Below, piece after piece: positions 1-7,507 of a stretch of DNA of 64,000 nt. The first letter of the stretch is position 1. Every line of letters begins with the position of its first letter. The position numbers were made by a program, and so were the translations under genes. The stretch comes from Knoellia sinensis KCTC 19936 (lineage in GTDB: Bacteria; Actinomycetota; Actinomycetes; Actinomycetales; Dermatophilaceae). A model generated the notes under the pieces. The model saw only the letters and a program-made list of their open reading frames with translations, did no database searches and had not been told where the DNA came from. The stretch spans positions 62,001 to 126,000 of the forward strand of contig NZ_AVPJ01000009.1 of the NCBI RefSeq assembly GCF_000768705.1. The letters run 5' to 3'.

Positions 1-969
1 CGTTCGCGCGACAACAGCGCGGTGGACGCCGTGCCGACGCTCATCATCCCGGGGCCGGGCGGCGAGCCGTTCACGCAACAGATCGCCCGTGAACTGGCCG
101 ACGAGCCCTGGCTCGCCTTCGCCTGCGGACGCTACGAAGGGATTGACGAGCGCGTCTACGAGTGGGCGGGGGAGCGCATGCCCGTGCGCGTCCTGTCGCT
201 CGGTGACTACGTCCTCAATGGTGGCGAGGTCGCGGTCCTCGCCATGGTCGAGGCGATCGCCCGACTCCTGCCGGGTGTCATCGGCAACGCCGAGTCCCTC
301 ATCGAGGAGTCGCACGAGGACGGCCTCCTCGAGTACCCCGTCTACACCAAGCCCGCCGAGTGGGACGGGCGCGCCGTGCCCGAGGTGCTCCTCGGAGGCA
401 ACCACCAGGCCATCGCGAAGTGGCGACACGAGCAGCGGATCCAGCGCACGGCCGCCCGCCGCCCGGACCTGCTTCCGCCTGCCGCGGCGACGGGAGGGCT
501 GGCCGAGCTCGAGGAGCGCATTGCCACCCCGGCCGATGCCCCCGACCTCCAGGTCCTGACCCGCGCGTGCTGGGCCCCCGAGTTCGCCCGATACGGCATG
601 TTCGGCGCCGGTGAGGAGGACCTCGAGACGGTGCGGGACGGCATACAGGAATGGGACACGCGGGTCTGGAGGAAGGACGGGAAGCTGCTCGCCTCGCTCC
701 GCGTCCGACCGCACCCGGAGCACGAGGCCACGTGGCAGATCGGGCGACTCATGGTCGCGCCGTACCTCCAGGGCCGTGGTCTGGGACGAGAACTCCTCTC
801 GTATGCCGAGTCGCTGGCACCCGAGGACGTGCGCAGCTTCTGGCTCAACACCGGTGCCAAGAGCACCGAGAACCTTCGCCTCTACAAGAAGGCGGGCTAT
901 CGGGTTCGGCCCGGCGAGGGCGAGTTCCCGGGGACGGTGGATCTCACCAAGCGCCGCGTCGCCACCTGA
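1..969 (+). CDS. trmD: tRNA (guanine-37-N1)-methyltransferase fused to a C-terminal GNAT domain (5' end outside window)
   Basis: The reading frame is open from base 1, so the N-terminus lies upstream. The first ~155 visible residues are the C-terminal half of TrmD, the SPOUT-knot enzyme that makes m1G37 in tRNAs and prevents +1 frameshifting. The cofactor-knot motifs [10 protein letters not shown] and [11 protein letters not shown] and the TrmD tail [16 protein letters not shown] are visible. Where TrmD normally ends, the frame continues with ~145 residues of a GNAT acetyltransferase, including the acetyl-CoA loop QGRGLG and the NxxxxxLYxxxGY-like end. The GNAT substrate cannot be inferred. 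Position just upstream of rplS fits the usual rimM-trmD-rplS order, although four genes intervene here. Confidence 0.93.
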   Translation, partial: RSRDNSAVDAVPTLIIPGPGGEPFTQQIARELADEPWLAFACGRYEGIDERVYEWAGERMPVRVLSLGDYVLNGGEVAVLAMVEAIARLLPGVIGNAESLIEESHEDGLLEYPVYTKPAEWDGRAVPEVLLGGNHQAIAKWRHEQRIQRTAARRPDLLPPAAATGGLAELEERIATPADAPDLQVLTRACWAPEFARYGMFGAGEEDLETVRDGIQEWDTRVWRKDGKLLASLRVRPHPEHEATWQIGRLMVAPYLQGRGLGRELLSYAESLAPEDVRSFWLNTGAKSTENLRLYKKAGYRVRPGEGEFPGTVDLTKRRVAT

Positions 970-982
970 CCCGGCCGCCGAC

Positions 983-988
983 TAGCCT
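983..988 (+). promoter_or_regulatory. -10 box (TAGCCT) of the gene at 995
   Basis: TAGCCT ends six bases before the GTG at 995, so transcription would begin at the start codon, giving a leaderless mRNA. No Shine-Dalgarno sequence is visible. A clear -35 box was not recognised. Confidence 0.5.
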
Positions 989-994
989 GCCCCG

Positions 995-1594
995 GTGACC
1001 ACCCCTCATCAGCCGGCCGTCCAGCTCAACCCACCAGACCTCCGCGCTGCCCATGAAGCGATGGTGCGGCAGACCCGGATCGGCAAACTCGCGGCCATCG
1101 GGACTCTCGGGGCGTTTGGCCTGTTCGTCGGGCTGGTGGTCTGGGCGGTCGAGGGAGGCGTTGGAGGCATGGCCCTGGGTGCCGTGGCCTTCCTCGCGGT
1201 GCTGCTCCTGCTGGTGATCCCGATGATCATCTCGGCCGCGAAGGAGCAGAAGCACGAGGGGCCGGCCGGGAAGGGGCCATCGAGCTTCGGTCAGGTGGTG
1301 ACCACCGCACCTGCCGCTCAGGTGTGGGAGGCCGTGTATGCCGTCCTCGCGGCTCAGAAGTTCACCCCACCTCGCGCGGTCGACCCGCAGACGGTGAACT
1401 CGGCCCGTTCGCTGTCGATGGCGAGCTGGGGCGAGAGCATCACGGTGCGGATCGAAGGTACGCACGACGGGCGCGGAGTCGTGACGGCGTGGGCGCGCCC
1501 GGCCTTCCCGCTCCAGTGGCTGGACTACGGACGCAACCGGCGCCACGCCAACGCGGTGCTGAACGCCGTCCCCGGAGCAACCCCGGCCGTCTGA
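995..1594 (+). CDS. Hypothetical two-TM membrane protein, first of a tandem paralog pair
   Basis: The 199-residue protein starts at GTG 995, supported by a -10 box six bases upstream. Residues 1-25 are soluble, two hydrophobic segments span roughly 30-75, and a soluble domain of about 110 residues follows. The C-terminus carries DYGRNRRHANAVLNAVP, also present almost unchanged in the next gene. A Ser-Phe-Gly-Gln motif after the membrane segments is shared too. I do not recognise a named family. The paired arrangement and shared ends indicate a local duplication. Confidence 0.75.
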   Translation: MTTPHQPAVQLNPPDLRAAHEAMVRQTRIGKLAAIGTLGAFGLFVGLVVWAVEGGVGGMALGAVAFLAVLLLLVIPMIISAAKEQKHEGPAGKGPSSFGQVVTTAPAAQVWEAVYAVLAAQKFTPPRAVDPQTVNSARSLSMASWGESITVRIEGTHDGRGVVTAWARPAFPLQWLDYGRNRRHANAVLNAVPGATPAV

Positions 1595-1626
1595 CCCAAC
1601 GGCACGCTCGGGGCTGGGCCGGGCGC

Positions 1627-1632
1627 TATCTT
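1627..1632 (+). promoter_or_regulatory. -10 box (TATCTT) of the gene at 1639
   Basis: TATCTT lies six bases before ATG 1639, the spacing expected for leaderless transcription. The second paralog therefore appears to have its own promoter rather than relying on the first. Confidence 0.45.
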
Positions 1633-1638
1633 GCACCC

Positions 1639-2247
1639 ATGACGACACAGTGGGCGCCGACGCTCCCACGTCAGCCGGTCGACCTTCGAGCGGCACACGA
1701 ACAGGCCGTCCGGACGGCCCGGCGCGCCTTCTGGCCGTGGGTGCTCGGTGTCAACGTCGTGCCCGCGGTCGCCATCGGGGTGGGGCAGGCCGGCGCCCGG
1801 TCCGACGTCAGGGCTGGCGCCCTCTGGGGTCTGACGGCACTCCTCACCGTCGCCGCGGTTGGGGTCGTTGCGGTCCTGATCAACAGGAGGGCTGTCCGGG
1901 CGGCAGCCGGGCCGGCGAGTCCCGGCTCGTCGAGTTTCGGCCAGGCCATGTCCAAGGCTCCCGGTCCGGCCATCTGGACGAGCATCCACGCCCCACTGGT
2001 CGCCGAGGGCTTCAGGGCATTCCGCCTCATCGACACGCACACGCTCGAAGCCACGACGTGGCGACACGGGGGTCGTCACGACATCACCATTCAGGTCGTG
2101 GCTCACGGAGACAGCGCCGGACTCGTGACCGTGTGGGCTCGCGCGGGCGAATGCCCGTGGTTCGGGCCGGCCGTCGACTACGGCCGCAACCGAAAGTTCG
2201 CCAACGCGGTCCTGAACGCCGTCCCTGAAGCCACCCCGGTCGTCTAG
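1639..2247 (+). CDS. Hypothetical two-TM membrane protein, second of a tandem paralog pair
   Basis: The protein has 202 residues. Its layout repeats the upstream gene: a short cytoplasmic N-terminus with LRAAHE, two transmembrane helices at about 30-80, a SSFGQ motif and a soluble domain. The terminus reads DYGRNRKFANAVLNAVP plus a short Ala-Thr-Pro tail. The two proteins differ strongly in the membrane part and are similar in the C-terminal domain, so they diverged well after duplication. The start follows a -10 box at 1627. The stop codon overlaps that of the convergent FetB-like gene by two bases. Function unknown. Confidence 0.75.
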   Translation: MTTQWAPTLPRQPVDLRAAHEQAVRTARRAFWPWVLGVNVVPAVAIGVGQAGARSDVRAGALWGLTALLTVAAVGVVAVLINRRAVRAAAGPASPGSSSFGQAMSKAPGPAIWTSIHAPLVAEGFRAFRLIDTHTLEATTWRHGGRHDITIQVVAHGDSAGLVTVWARAGECPWFGPAVDYGRNRKFANAVLNAVPEATPVV

Positions 2248-2936
2248 GGGCGGAGGCGGGCGTGCAGGTCAGCGGGGAGCAGATGGGCCCCGCGGATGAG
2301 GCGCCCGGCCACGACCGTGGTCGTCGTCTGCGCCGCCATGATGCCGAGCAGCACGAGCACTTGCGCCGCTGCGGCCTGAGCCGGTGACCCGCCGCCGAGC
2401 AGCACCCCTATGAACGCACCCGGCAAGGTCACGACCCCAGCAGTCTTCACCTGGTCCAGCCCCGGGATGAGCGCCTCGGGCAGCCGCCGGTCGATGATCT
2501 CGGCGATCGCCTGACCACGGGTCAAACCGAGGGAGAGGCCGGCGTCGTACTGTCCCGTCTCCTCGCGCAGCGCGGCGAAGGCCCGGCGGCCGACGAGGGT
2601 GTGACCGTTCATCGTGTTGCCGAGAATGATGCCGACGATCGGGATGAGCGCGATGCCCTCGAGCGGCACGGTGCCGGTGAGCAGGATGATCGCCACGACG
2701 GGCAGCAATCCGGCGAGCATCGCCACTGTGGTCCACGGCCACACCGCCGCGGCCTCGACCCTTCGTGTCGTCGTGAACACCGCCACCGCGAACATGAAGC
2801 ACAGCAGCAGCACGGACAGCGCCAGGTTCTCCGCGACGGCGGTGATGACGAGGGCCGCCAACCCGAGTTGGAGCACTGCCCGCCCAGCCGCGACGAGAGT
2901 GGCACGCGGGTGGGGAAGGCGCCCCACGGCATACAT
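2244..2936 (-). CDS. fetB: FetB/UPF0014-family ABC transporter permease, N-terminus frameshifted
   Basis: The 230-residue frame shows the UPF0014 (FetB) pattern: about six hydrophobic helices and the conserved segment GIILGNTMNGHTL, followed by the family tail with VTLPGAFIGVLLGGGSP. In E. coli FetA-FetB is an iron export pump; no FetA ATPase gene lies adjacent here. The only in-frame ATG is at 2936, which cuts the first helix in half. An ATG at 3003 lies six bases after a -10 box (TACGTT). Reading from it, removing one G from the G5 run at 2985-2989 joins it to the hydrophobic frame and restores a complete first helix. The original gene was therefore probably 3003-2244. This is either a homopolymer error or a real frameshift. 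Confidence 0.75.
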   Translation of the reverse strand: MYAVGRLPHPRATLVAAGRAVLQLGLAALVITAVAENLALSVLLLCFMFAVAVFTTTRRVEAAAVWPWTTVAMLAGLLPVVAIILLTGTVPLEGIALIPIVGIILGNTMNGHTLVGRRAFAALREETGQYDAGLSLGLTRGQAIAEIIDRRLPEALIPGLDQVKTAGVVTLPGAFIGVLLGGGSPAQAAAAQVLVLLGIMAAQTTTTVVAGRLIRGAHLLPADLHARLRP

Positions 2937-3009
2937 GATCAGCGTCAGCGCGAGAAGCGCGACGCACGCAAGGGCGACGGGCCACCCCCGGATCGATGCT
3001 CATGCCGCA

Positions 3010-3015
3010 AACGTA
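3010..3015 (-). promoter_or_regulatory. -10 box (TACGTT) of the FetB-like gene
   Basis: On the minus strand TACGTT stands six bases before the ATG at 3003. This marks 3003, not 2936, as the likely native start of the FetB-like gene. Confidence 0.5.
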
Positions 3016-3053
3016 GGCCGCGCCCCCGACGCGGAGGTGTCGGCGCGCCAAGG

Positions 3054-3059
3054 CATCCT
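3054..3059 (+). promoter_or_regulatory. -10-like box (CATCCT) of the gene at 3066
   Basis: CATCCT lies six bases ahead of ATG 3066, which fits leaderless expression. It deviates from TANNNT in the first base, so this is a weaker call than its neighbours. Confidence 0.35.
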
Positions 3060-3065
3060 TGGGGC

Positions 3066-3497
3066 ATGACAGGGGAGTGGTGGCCAGCAATTCTCGCGTT
3101 CGTCGGCGCAGCCGTGGGCTCGGGGGCGAGCTTCTATGCCGCGCGCCGTGACACCCAGGCGGAGGCGGAAACAGCAGCCAAGGACCTGACCCAACGTGAG
3201 AGGGCCAGCGCGCGTGAGGAATGGGGGCGCCGGTTCACGGCAGCCCTGGCTGACCTCAACTCGGACGACTCGTTCCGCCGCCGCCACTTCGGCCGCATCG
3301 TGCTCGGTGCGATGGTCAACAGCGACCTCACCTCGCCCGAGGACCGCCGACTCCTCGAGGACATCCTGCTCGCCCACGCGCGGTTCGACCAAGAAGGTGA
3401 CGAGGTCGGCCTCGGCTCCGAGGGAATGCTCGTGGACGACGTGCGAGTTGTGGAGGATGATGGAGACGAAGCAGGGAGAGGAGCCGCACATGAGTGA
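3066..3497 (+). CDS. Hypothetical membrane-anchored protein
   Basis: A 143-residue protein begins with a single hydrophobic helix (residues 5-25, Trp-Trp at the start), followed by a charged, Ala/Glu/Arg-rich helical stretch likely to form a coiled coil (about 30-60). The acidic remainder ends in GAAHE. The topology suggests a bitopic membrane protein with a cytoplasmic helical domain. No family recognised. Its last eight bases overlap the start of the next small gene, so both are probably co-expressed. Confidence 0.6.
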   Translation: MTGEWWPAILAFVGAAVGSGASFYAARRDTQAEAETAAKDLTQRERASAREEWGRRFTAALADLNSDDSFRRRHFGRIVLGAMVNSDLTSPEDRRLLEDILLAHARFDQEGDEVGLGSEGMLVDDVRVVEDDGDEAGRGAAHE

Positions 3498-3651
3498 GCG
3501 CATCGTCAAGGTCACGCGCGACCAGATCGAGTCCGCCAAGTTGCTCATCCGGCTGCGGGGCGGCGAGGACAAGGTCGATCCTGACATCGTCCTGATTGCG
3601 AACGCCCAGCGACGCGCTCGACCCCACCGCGCCGAACCCTCCACGTCCTAG
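3490..3651 (+). CDS. Small hypothetical protein (53 aa)
   Basis: The frame starts at ATG 3490 inside the end of the previous gene and is preceded by a purine-rich GGAGAGG sequence, a plausible ribosome binding site. The product is basic at both ends, with no membrane segment. No family recognised. The overlap and Shine-Dalgarno sequence are the main support for its being a real gene. Confidence 0.45.
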   Translation: MSERIVKVTRDQIESAKLLIRLRGGEDKVDPDIVLIANAQRRARPHRAEPSTS

Positions 3652-3867
3652 GAGCCGTCGCGCCCCGCCGATTTCTCGGTATGCCGGGTGCTCTGGCAAA
3701 CTTGCCCCTTGCGTCCGTCGCACAACGCCCCCGCCACAGGGGGAGTGCAGAGCGCTCCGGCACCGCTGGAGTCGCCACGCATGAGGCCGTGACGAGCGCA
3801 CCACCAATCAGACGAAGCAACACACACCGTGGGTGACCTGTGGCACCGCACAGAAAGCGAAGCAGTC

Positions 3868-4224
3868 ATGCAGCGTTTCGACGAGCTGGACAAGGCCTCC
3901 CTGCGCGAGGACATCCCCGCCTTCCGCGCCGGTGACACGGTCAACGTGCACGTCAAGGTCATCGAAGGCACGCGCTCGCGTGTCCAGGTGTTCAAGGGCA
4001 TCGTCATCCGTCGCCACGGTGGCGGCCTCGGTGAGACCTTCACGGTCCGCAAGGTCTCCTTCGGCGTCGGTGTCGAGCGCACCTTCCCGCTCCACACGCC
4101 CGTCATCGACCACATCGAGGTCGTGACCCGCGGTGACGTCCGTCGCGCGAAGCTTTACTACCTGCGCGACCTGCGCGGCAAGGCGGCCAAGATCAAGGAG
4201 AAGCGCGAGACCCCGGCCAGCTGA
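3868..4224 (+). CDS. rplS: 50S ribosomal protein L19
   Basis: The 118-residue product starts [15 protein letters not shown] and contains the L19 core [18 protein letters not shown] and the basic C-terminal tail [18 protein letters not shown]19 sits at the 30S-50S interface. Starting at ATG 3868 rather than at GTG 3829 matches the family length. The 216-base stretch before it (3652-3867) holds no gene; it includes a C-rich/G-rich pair (GCCCCCGCCACAGGGGG) able to form a small hairpin and may be the rplS leader, but this is uncertain. Confidence 0.95.
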   Translation: MQRFDELDKASLREDIPAFRAGDTVNVHVKVIEGTRSRVQVFKGIVIRRHGGGLGETFTVRKVSFGVGVERTFPLHTPVIDHIEVVTRGDVRRAKLYYLRDLRGKAAKIKEKRETPAS

Positions 4225-4270
4225 GCTCCACCACGGAAGACGCCCACTCCGTCTTCCAAGGTCCGGCGAC

Positions 4271-4276
4271 TAGCAT
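4271..4276 (+). promoter_or_regulatory. -10 box (TAGCAT) of the LepB-like gene
   Basis: TAGCAT is seven bases upstream of ATG 4284, compatible with a leaderless or nearly leaderless transcript starting after rplS. Confidence 0.45.
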
Positions 4277-4283
4277 CGACACG

Positions 4284-4964
4284 ATGACGTCCCCGGCCAC
4301 CCATGACACCGACCCGGTTCCCGCCACCACGGCGGGGGCCGGGTCGAGTCGTGCCCGGGTCCCCATGCTCCTCGGGGCGGGTGTCCTGGCCGTGATGCTC
4401 GTGCGCGCGTTCCTCCTGCAGCCGTATGCCGTGGCGAGCGACTCGATGTCACCGAGCCTTTCCGAGGGGGACCGGGTCCTCGTCGGCAAGGTGGGCGGGC
4501 CGTCGGTCGGCGACGTGGTCGCCGCGGATGTGACCTCGGCCTGGCCCGGACCGGATCGGGCAACGCACACCGATGACGGACTCATCGGGCGGGTGCTCGG
4601 CTCGGCCTCGGGAGCCCTCGGTATCGACCTCGGAGAGAAGTCCGTGCTCGGTCGCGTCGTCGCCTCCGGGGGCGATGTCGTGGTCTGCTGCGAATCGGGG
4701 CAGGTGACGGTCAACGGGGCTGCCGTCGGTCCACGGCTCGCCGACGCGGCCCCACCGTTTCGGATCACCGTGCCGCAGGGGCGATACTTCCTGTTGAGCG
4801 ACGACCCGGACACTGTCACGGACTCACGCACCCACGTCGGTGCAGGTTCGGAGTCCAGCGACGGCACGGTCGACGGTGAAGCCATCATCGGTCGCGTCCT
4901 CACGCGCATCTGGCCCCCGAGCCGGATGGGCGCCCCGAACCCATTTCCCACCACCCAGCCCTGA
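4284..4964 (+). CDS. Signal peptidase I paralog lacking the catalytic lysine
   Basis: The 226-residue protein has the signal peptidase I layout: one transmembrane helix (about 28-46), box B with the serine position (SDSM, Ser54), and a beta-sheet domain. Box D, which normally reads K-R-V-x-G-x-P-G-D with lysine as general base, here reads GRVVASGGD, so the lysine is replaced by Gly124. Box E (normally GDNRxxSxDSR) is also altered to SDDPDTVTDSR. From established SPase I mechanism I infer that it cannot act as a normal Ser-Lys protease. It lies directly before an intact lepB and could be a partner, a regulator or a decaying duplicate. Confidence 0.8.
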   Translation: MTSPATHDTDPVPATTAGAGSSRARVPMLLGAGVLAVMLVRAFLLQPYAVASDSMSPSLSEGDRVLVGKVGGPSVGDVVAADVTSAWPGPDRATHTDDGLIGRVLGSASGALGIDLGEKSVLGRVVASGGDVVVCCESGQVTVNGAAVGPRLADAAPPFRITVPQGRYFLLSDDPDTVTDSRTHVGAGSESSDGTVDGEAIIGRVLTRIWPPSRMGAPNPFPTTQP

Positions 4965-4978
4965 GAGCACGGAACACA

Positions 4979-5854
4979 GTGATGACGAGCCACGAGGCCC
5001 GGTTCGAACCGGGTCAGTTCGACCCCGACGGGCGCGTCGAGGGGACGGGCCACGACGTCCCGCCCGGGAATCTCTCGGCGGACGGGTCGCAGGGCACCGG
5101 ACGTGGACGTGGCGCGGTGGGAGCGGCAGGGGCCGCGATCCGGGAGTTCATCGTTGTCGTGGCCATGGCACTGGCCCTGTCCTTCGTCGTCAAGACGTGG
5201 CTCGTCCAGGCGTTCTACATCCCGTCGGGGTCGATGGAGGACACGCTGATCCTCAACGACCGGGTCGTCGTCAACAAGCTCGTGCCGGGAGTCGTCGACC
5301 TCCATCGCGGCGACGTCGTCGTCTTCGAGGACCCGGGCGACTGGCTGCAGTCGATGCCCGAAGTGAGCCACGGTCCCGTGCGGGACGGCATCGAGCGGGT
5401 GTTGTCGTTCGTCGGGCTGCTGCCCAACACGTCCGACAACCACCTCATCAAGCGGGTCATCGGGATGCCGGGCGACAAGATCCGGTGCTGCGATGACCAG
5501 GGCCGGCTCATCGTCAACGGCGTCGCCGTCGACGAGACCTACGTCAAGGCTGGCGACGTCCCCAGTTCGATCAACTTCGAGATCACCGTGCCCGAGGGCA
5601 AGGTCTGGGTCATGGGCGACCACCGTGGCGACTCGGAGGACTCACGCTTCCACGACCCGAAGGGCACTGGCGCCGACGGCTCGGTGCCGATCGACCGCAT
5701 CACCGGTCGAGCCGTCGCCATCGTCTGGCCGTTCGACCGCGGCGGATGGCTCGATCGGGCCGAGTCCACGTTTGCCGAGGTGCCGCCGCCGGGATCTGCC
5801 ACAGCTCCCGGGTCCGCCACCTCTGCCACGCCGGCACCGTCGACAAGCCCCTGA
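4979..5854 (+). CDS. lepB: Signal peptidase I
   Basis: This is the intact member of the pair. A 55-residue Gly-rich cytoplasmic N-terminus leads to one membrane helix (about 57-76). Box B reads [12 protein letters not shown] with the nucleophile Ser85, box D reads [12 protein letters not shown] with Lys158, and box E reads [12 protein letters not shown]. It cleaves signal peptides from exported proteins on the outer face of the membrane. Both GTG 4979 and ATG 4982 are possible starts. A Pro/Ala/Ser/Thr-rich tail of about 25 residues follows the catalytic domain. Confidence 0.93.
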   Translation: MMTSHEARFEPGQFDPDGRVEGTGHDVPPGNLSADGSQGTGRGRGAVGAAGAAIREFIVVVAMALALSFVVKTWLVQAFYIPSGSMEDTLILNDRVVVNKLVPGVVDLHRGDVVVFEDPGDWLQSMPEVSHGPVRDGIERVLSFVGLLPNTSDNHLIKRVIGMPGDKIRCCDDQGRLIVNGVAVDETYVKAGDVPSSINFEITVPEGKVWVMGDHRGDSEDSRFHDPKGTGADGSVPIDRITGRAVAIVWPFDRGGWLDRAESTFAEVPPPGSATAPGSATSATPAPSTSP

Positions 5855-5915
5855 TTCACCCGAGACCCGGCCCGCCCGGGTCACCGCACGACCGAAGGAC
5901 AAGCACCCACCCGTC

Positions 5916-6716
5916 ATGGCTGCACCGATCCGTTCCCGCAAGCCGAACCTGCGGGTTGAGCGCGCGCTGCAACGCGATGGCTACCCGCTGCTCGCGGGGA
6001 TGGACGAGGTGGGGCGCGGGGCGCTCGCCGGACCCGTGACCGTGGGCGTCGTCGTGATCGACGAGACGTGTCGCTCGGCGCCGCAAGGCGTGCGTGACTC
6101 CAAGCTCCTCCAGCCACACGCCCGTGAGGCCATGGTGCCGAGGATCAGGCGGTGGGCGTTGGCGCACGCCGTGGGCCACGCTTCACCGGCCGAGATCGAT
6201 GCGATCGGCATCATCGCCGCCCTCCGGCTGGCCGGGCAGCGCGCGCTTGCGGACCTCGGCGTGGTCCCCGACCTCGTGATCCTCGACGGCAACCACGACT
6301 GGCTCACCGAACCGGACGAGATGGGGCTGCTCGCCTTCGCGTCGGAGGACGCGCCACACGCGCCGCCGGTGACGACGATGATCAAGGCCGACCTCAAGTG
6401 CTCTTCGGTGGCCTCGGCCAGCGTTCTCGCGAAGGTCGCGCGCGACCGGATCATGGTCGACCTCGCGCCCGACCACCCCGCCTATGCGTGGGACCTCAAC
6501 AAGGGCTACTCGGCTCCGGAGCATCTCGAGGCCCTCCGGACAATGGGTCCGTGCGAACTGCACCGACGGTCCTGGCGCCTTCCGGGAACGGTGGATGATG
6601 GGGGCGACATCGCCGGAATGATCGGCGAGGTGGCCGCCGCACCTGAGATGGTGGGCGCACCGGAGATGGTGAGGGCCGCCGTCGGACGACACGACCACGA
6701 AACAGGGGACGCATGA
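5916..6716 (+). CDS. rnhB: Ribonuclease HII
   Basis: The 266-residue enzyme degrades RNA in RNA-DNA hybrids and excises misincorporated ribonucleotides. The signature [15 protein letters not shown] (Asp30, Glu31), a third acidic residue in VILDGNHDW (Asp124) and [22 protein letters not shown] are all present. The C-terminal ~30 residues are an extension with repeated PEMV. Its stop overlaps the next start by ATGA. ATG 5916 gives the family-typical N-terminus. Confidence 0.95.
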   Translation: MAAPIRSRKPNLRVERALQRDGYPLLAGMDEVGRGALAGPVTVGVVVIDETCRSAPQGVRDSKLLQPHAREAMVPRIRRWALAHAVGHASPAEIDAIGIIAALRLAGQRALADLGVVPDLVILDGNHDWLTEPDEMGLLAFASEDAPHAPPVTTMIKADLKCSSVASASVLAKVARDRIMVDLAPDHPAYAWDLNKGYSAPEHLEALRTMGPCELHRRSWRLPGTVDDGGDIAGMIGEVAAAPEMVGAPEMVRAAVGRHDHETGDA

Positions 6717-7027
6717 GCGCAGAGGACCTCGAGAAGTACGAGAGCGAGATGGAGCTCGCCCTCTACCGCGAGTACCGCGATGTGGTCGGACTCTTCTCCC
6801 ACGTCGTCGAGACCGAGCGCCGCTTCTATCTGTGCAACTCCGTCGACGTCAAGGTGCGGAGCGACGGTGGCGAAGTCTTCTTCGACGTGACCATGGCGGA
6901 CGCCTGGGTCTGGGACATCTATCGACCCGCTCGTTTCGTGAAGCAGGTCCGGGTGGTGACGTTCAAGGACGTCAACGTCGAGGAACTCGCCAAGTCCGAG
7001 CTCCAACTGCCCAAGGGCGACTTCTGA
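6713..7027 (+). CDS. DUF2469 family protein
   Basis: This 104-residue acidic protein matches the actinobacterial DUF2469 family, always found beside rnhB: it begins [20 protein letters not shown] and contains the conserved [12 protein letters not shown]. No enzymatic motif is visible and its biochemical role is unknown. It is translationally coupled to rnhB through a four-base overlap. Confidence 0.9.
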   Translation: MSAEDLEKYESEMELALYREYRDVVGLFSHVVETERRFYLCNSVDVKVRSDGGEVFFDVTMADAWVWDIYRPARFVKQVRVVTFKDVNVEELAKSELQLPKGDF

Positions 7028-7147
7028 GCTCCTGAGCCCCTCTGAGCACGCCGCGTCGTCCACAGGCGTGGTGTGCGGTCGACGCCGTCCACAGAACGGG
7101 CTTTTGGGGATGGCACGGCCGCCTCCCCGCAGCACAGGCTCGAGGGC

Positions 7148-7507
7148 ATGGACGGACAGAGGGCCCTGGGGCGATATGGCGAGGACTTGGCGACGCGCTA
7201 CCTGCGGGAGCGGGGGATGCGGATCCTTGACCGGAACTGGCGCTGCGCGGAGGGCGAGATCGACATCGTGGCGCTCGACGGCGACTGCCTCGTCGTGTGC
7301 GAGGTCAAGACCCGCGCAGGCACCGGCGTGGGAGACCCGCTCGAGGCGGTGACCCACGAGAAGGCGAGACGGCTGCGCCGTCTGGCGGCGGCATACCTGC
7401 GGTCGCGGCCGGGCACCGTGCCCGACGTGCGCATCGATGTCGTCGGGGTGTTGGCGGAGCGGGGTCGTCGCCCGGTCCTGCGGCATGTCGTGGCGGTGGG
7501 GTCGTGA
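7148..7507 (+). CDS. YraN/UPF0102 family nuclease-like protein
   Basis: The 119-residue protein has the restriction-endonuclease-like core of UPF0102: GRYGEDLATRYL near the N-terminus and the putative active-site segment GEIDIVALDGDCLVVCEVKTR-type pattern (Glu, Asp, Glu-x-Lys). Its exact substrate is not established. A CAGGCT box seven bases before ATG 7148 may be the promoter. The end overlaps the yifB start (GTGA), and the neighbours yifB and dprA handle transforming DNA. Confidence 0.88.
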   Translation: MDGQRALGRYGEDLATRYLRERGMRILDRNWRCAEGEIDIVALDGDCLVVCEVKTRAGTGVGDPLEAVTHEKARRLRRLAAAYLRSRPGTVPDVRIDVVGVLAERGRRPVLRHVVAVGS

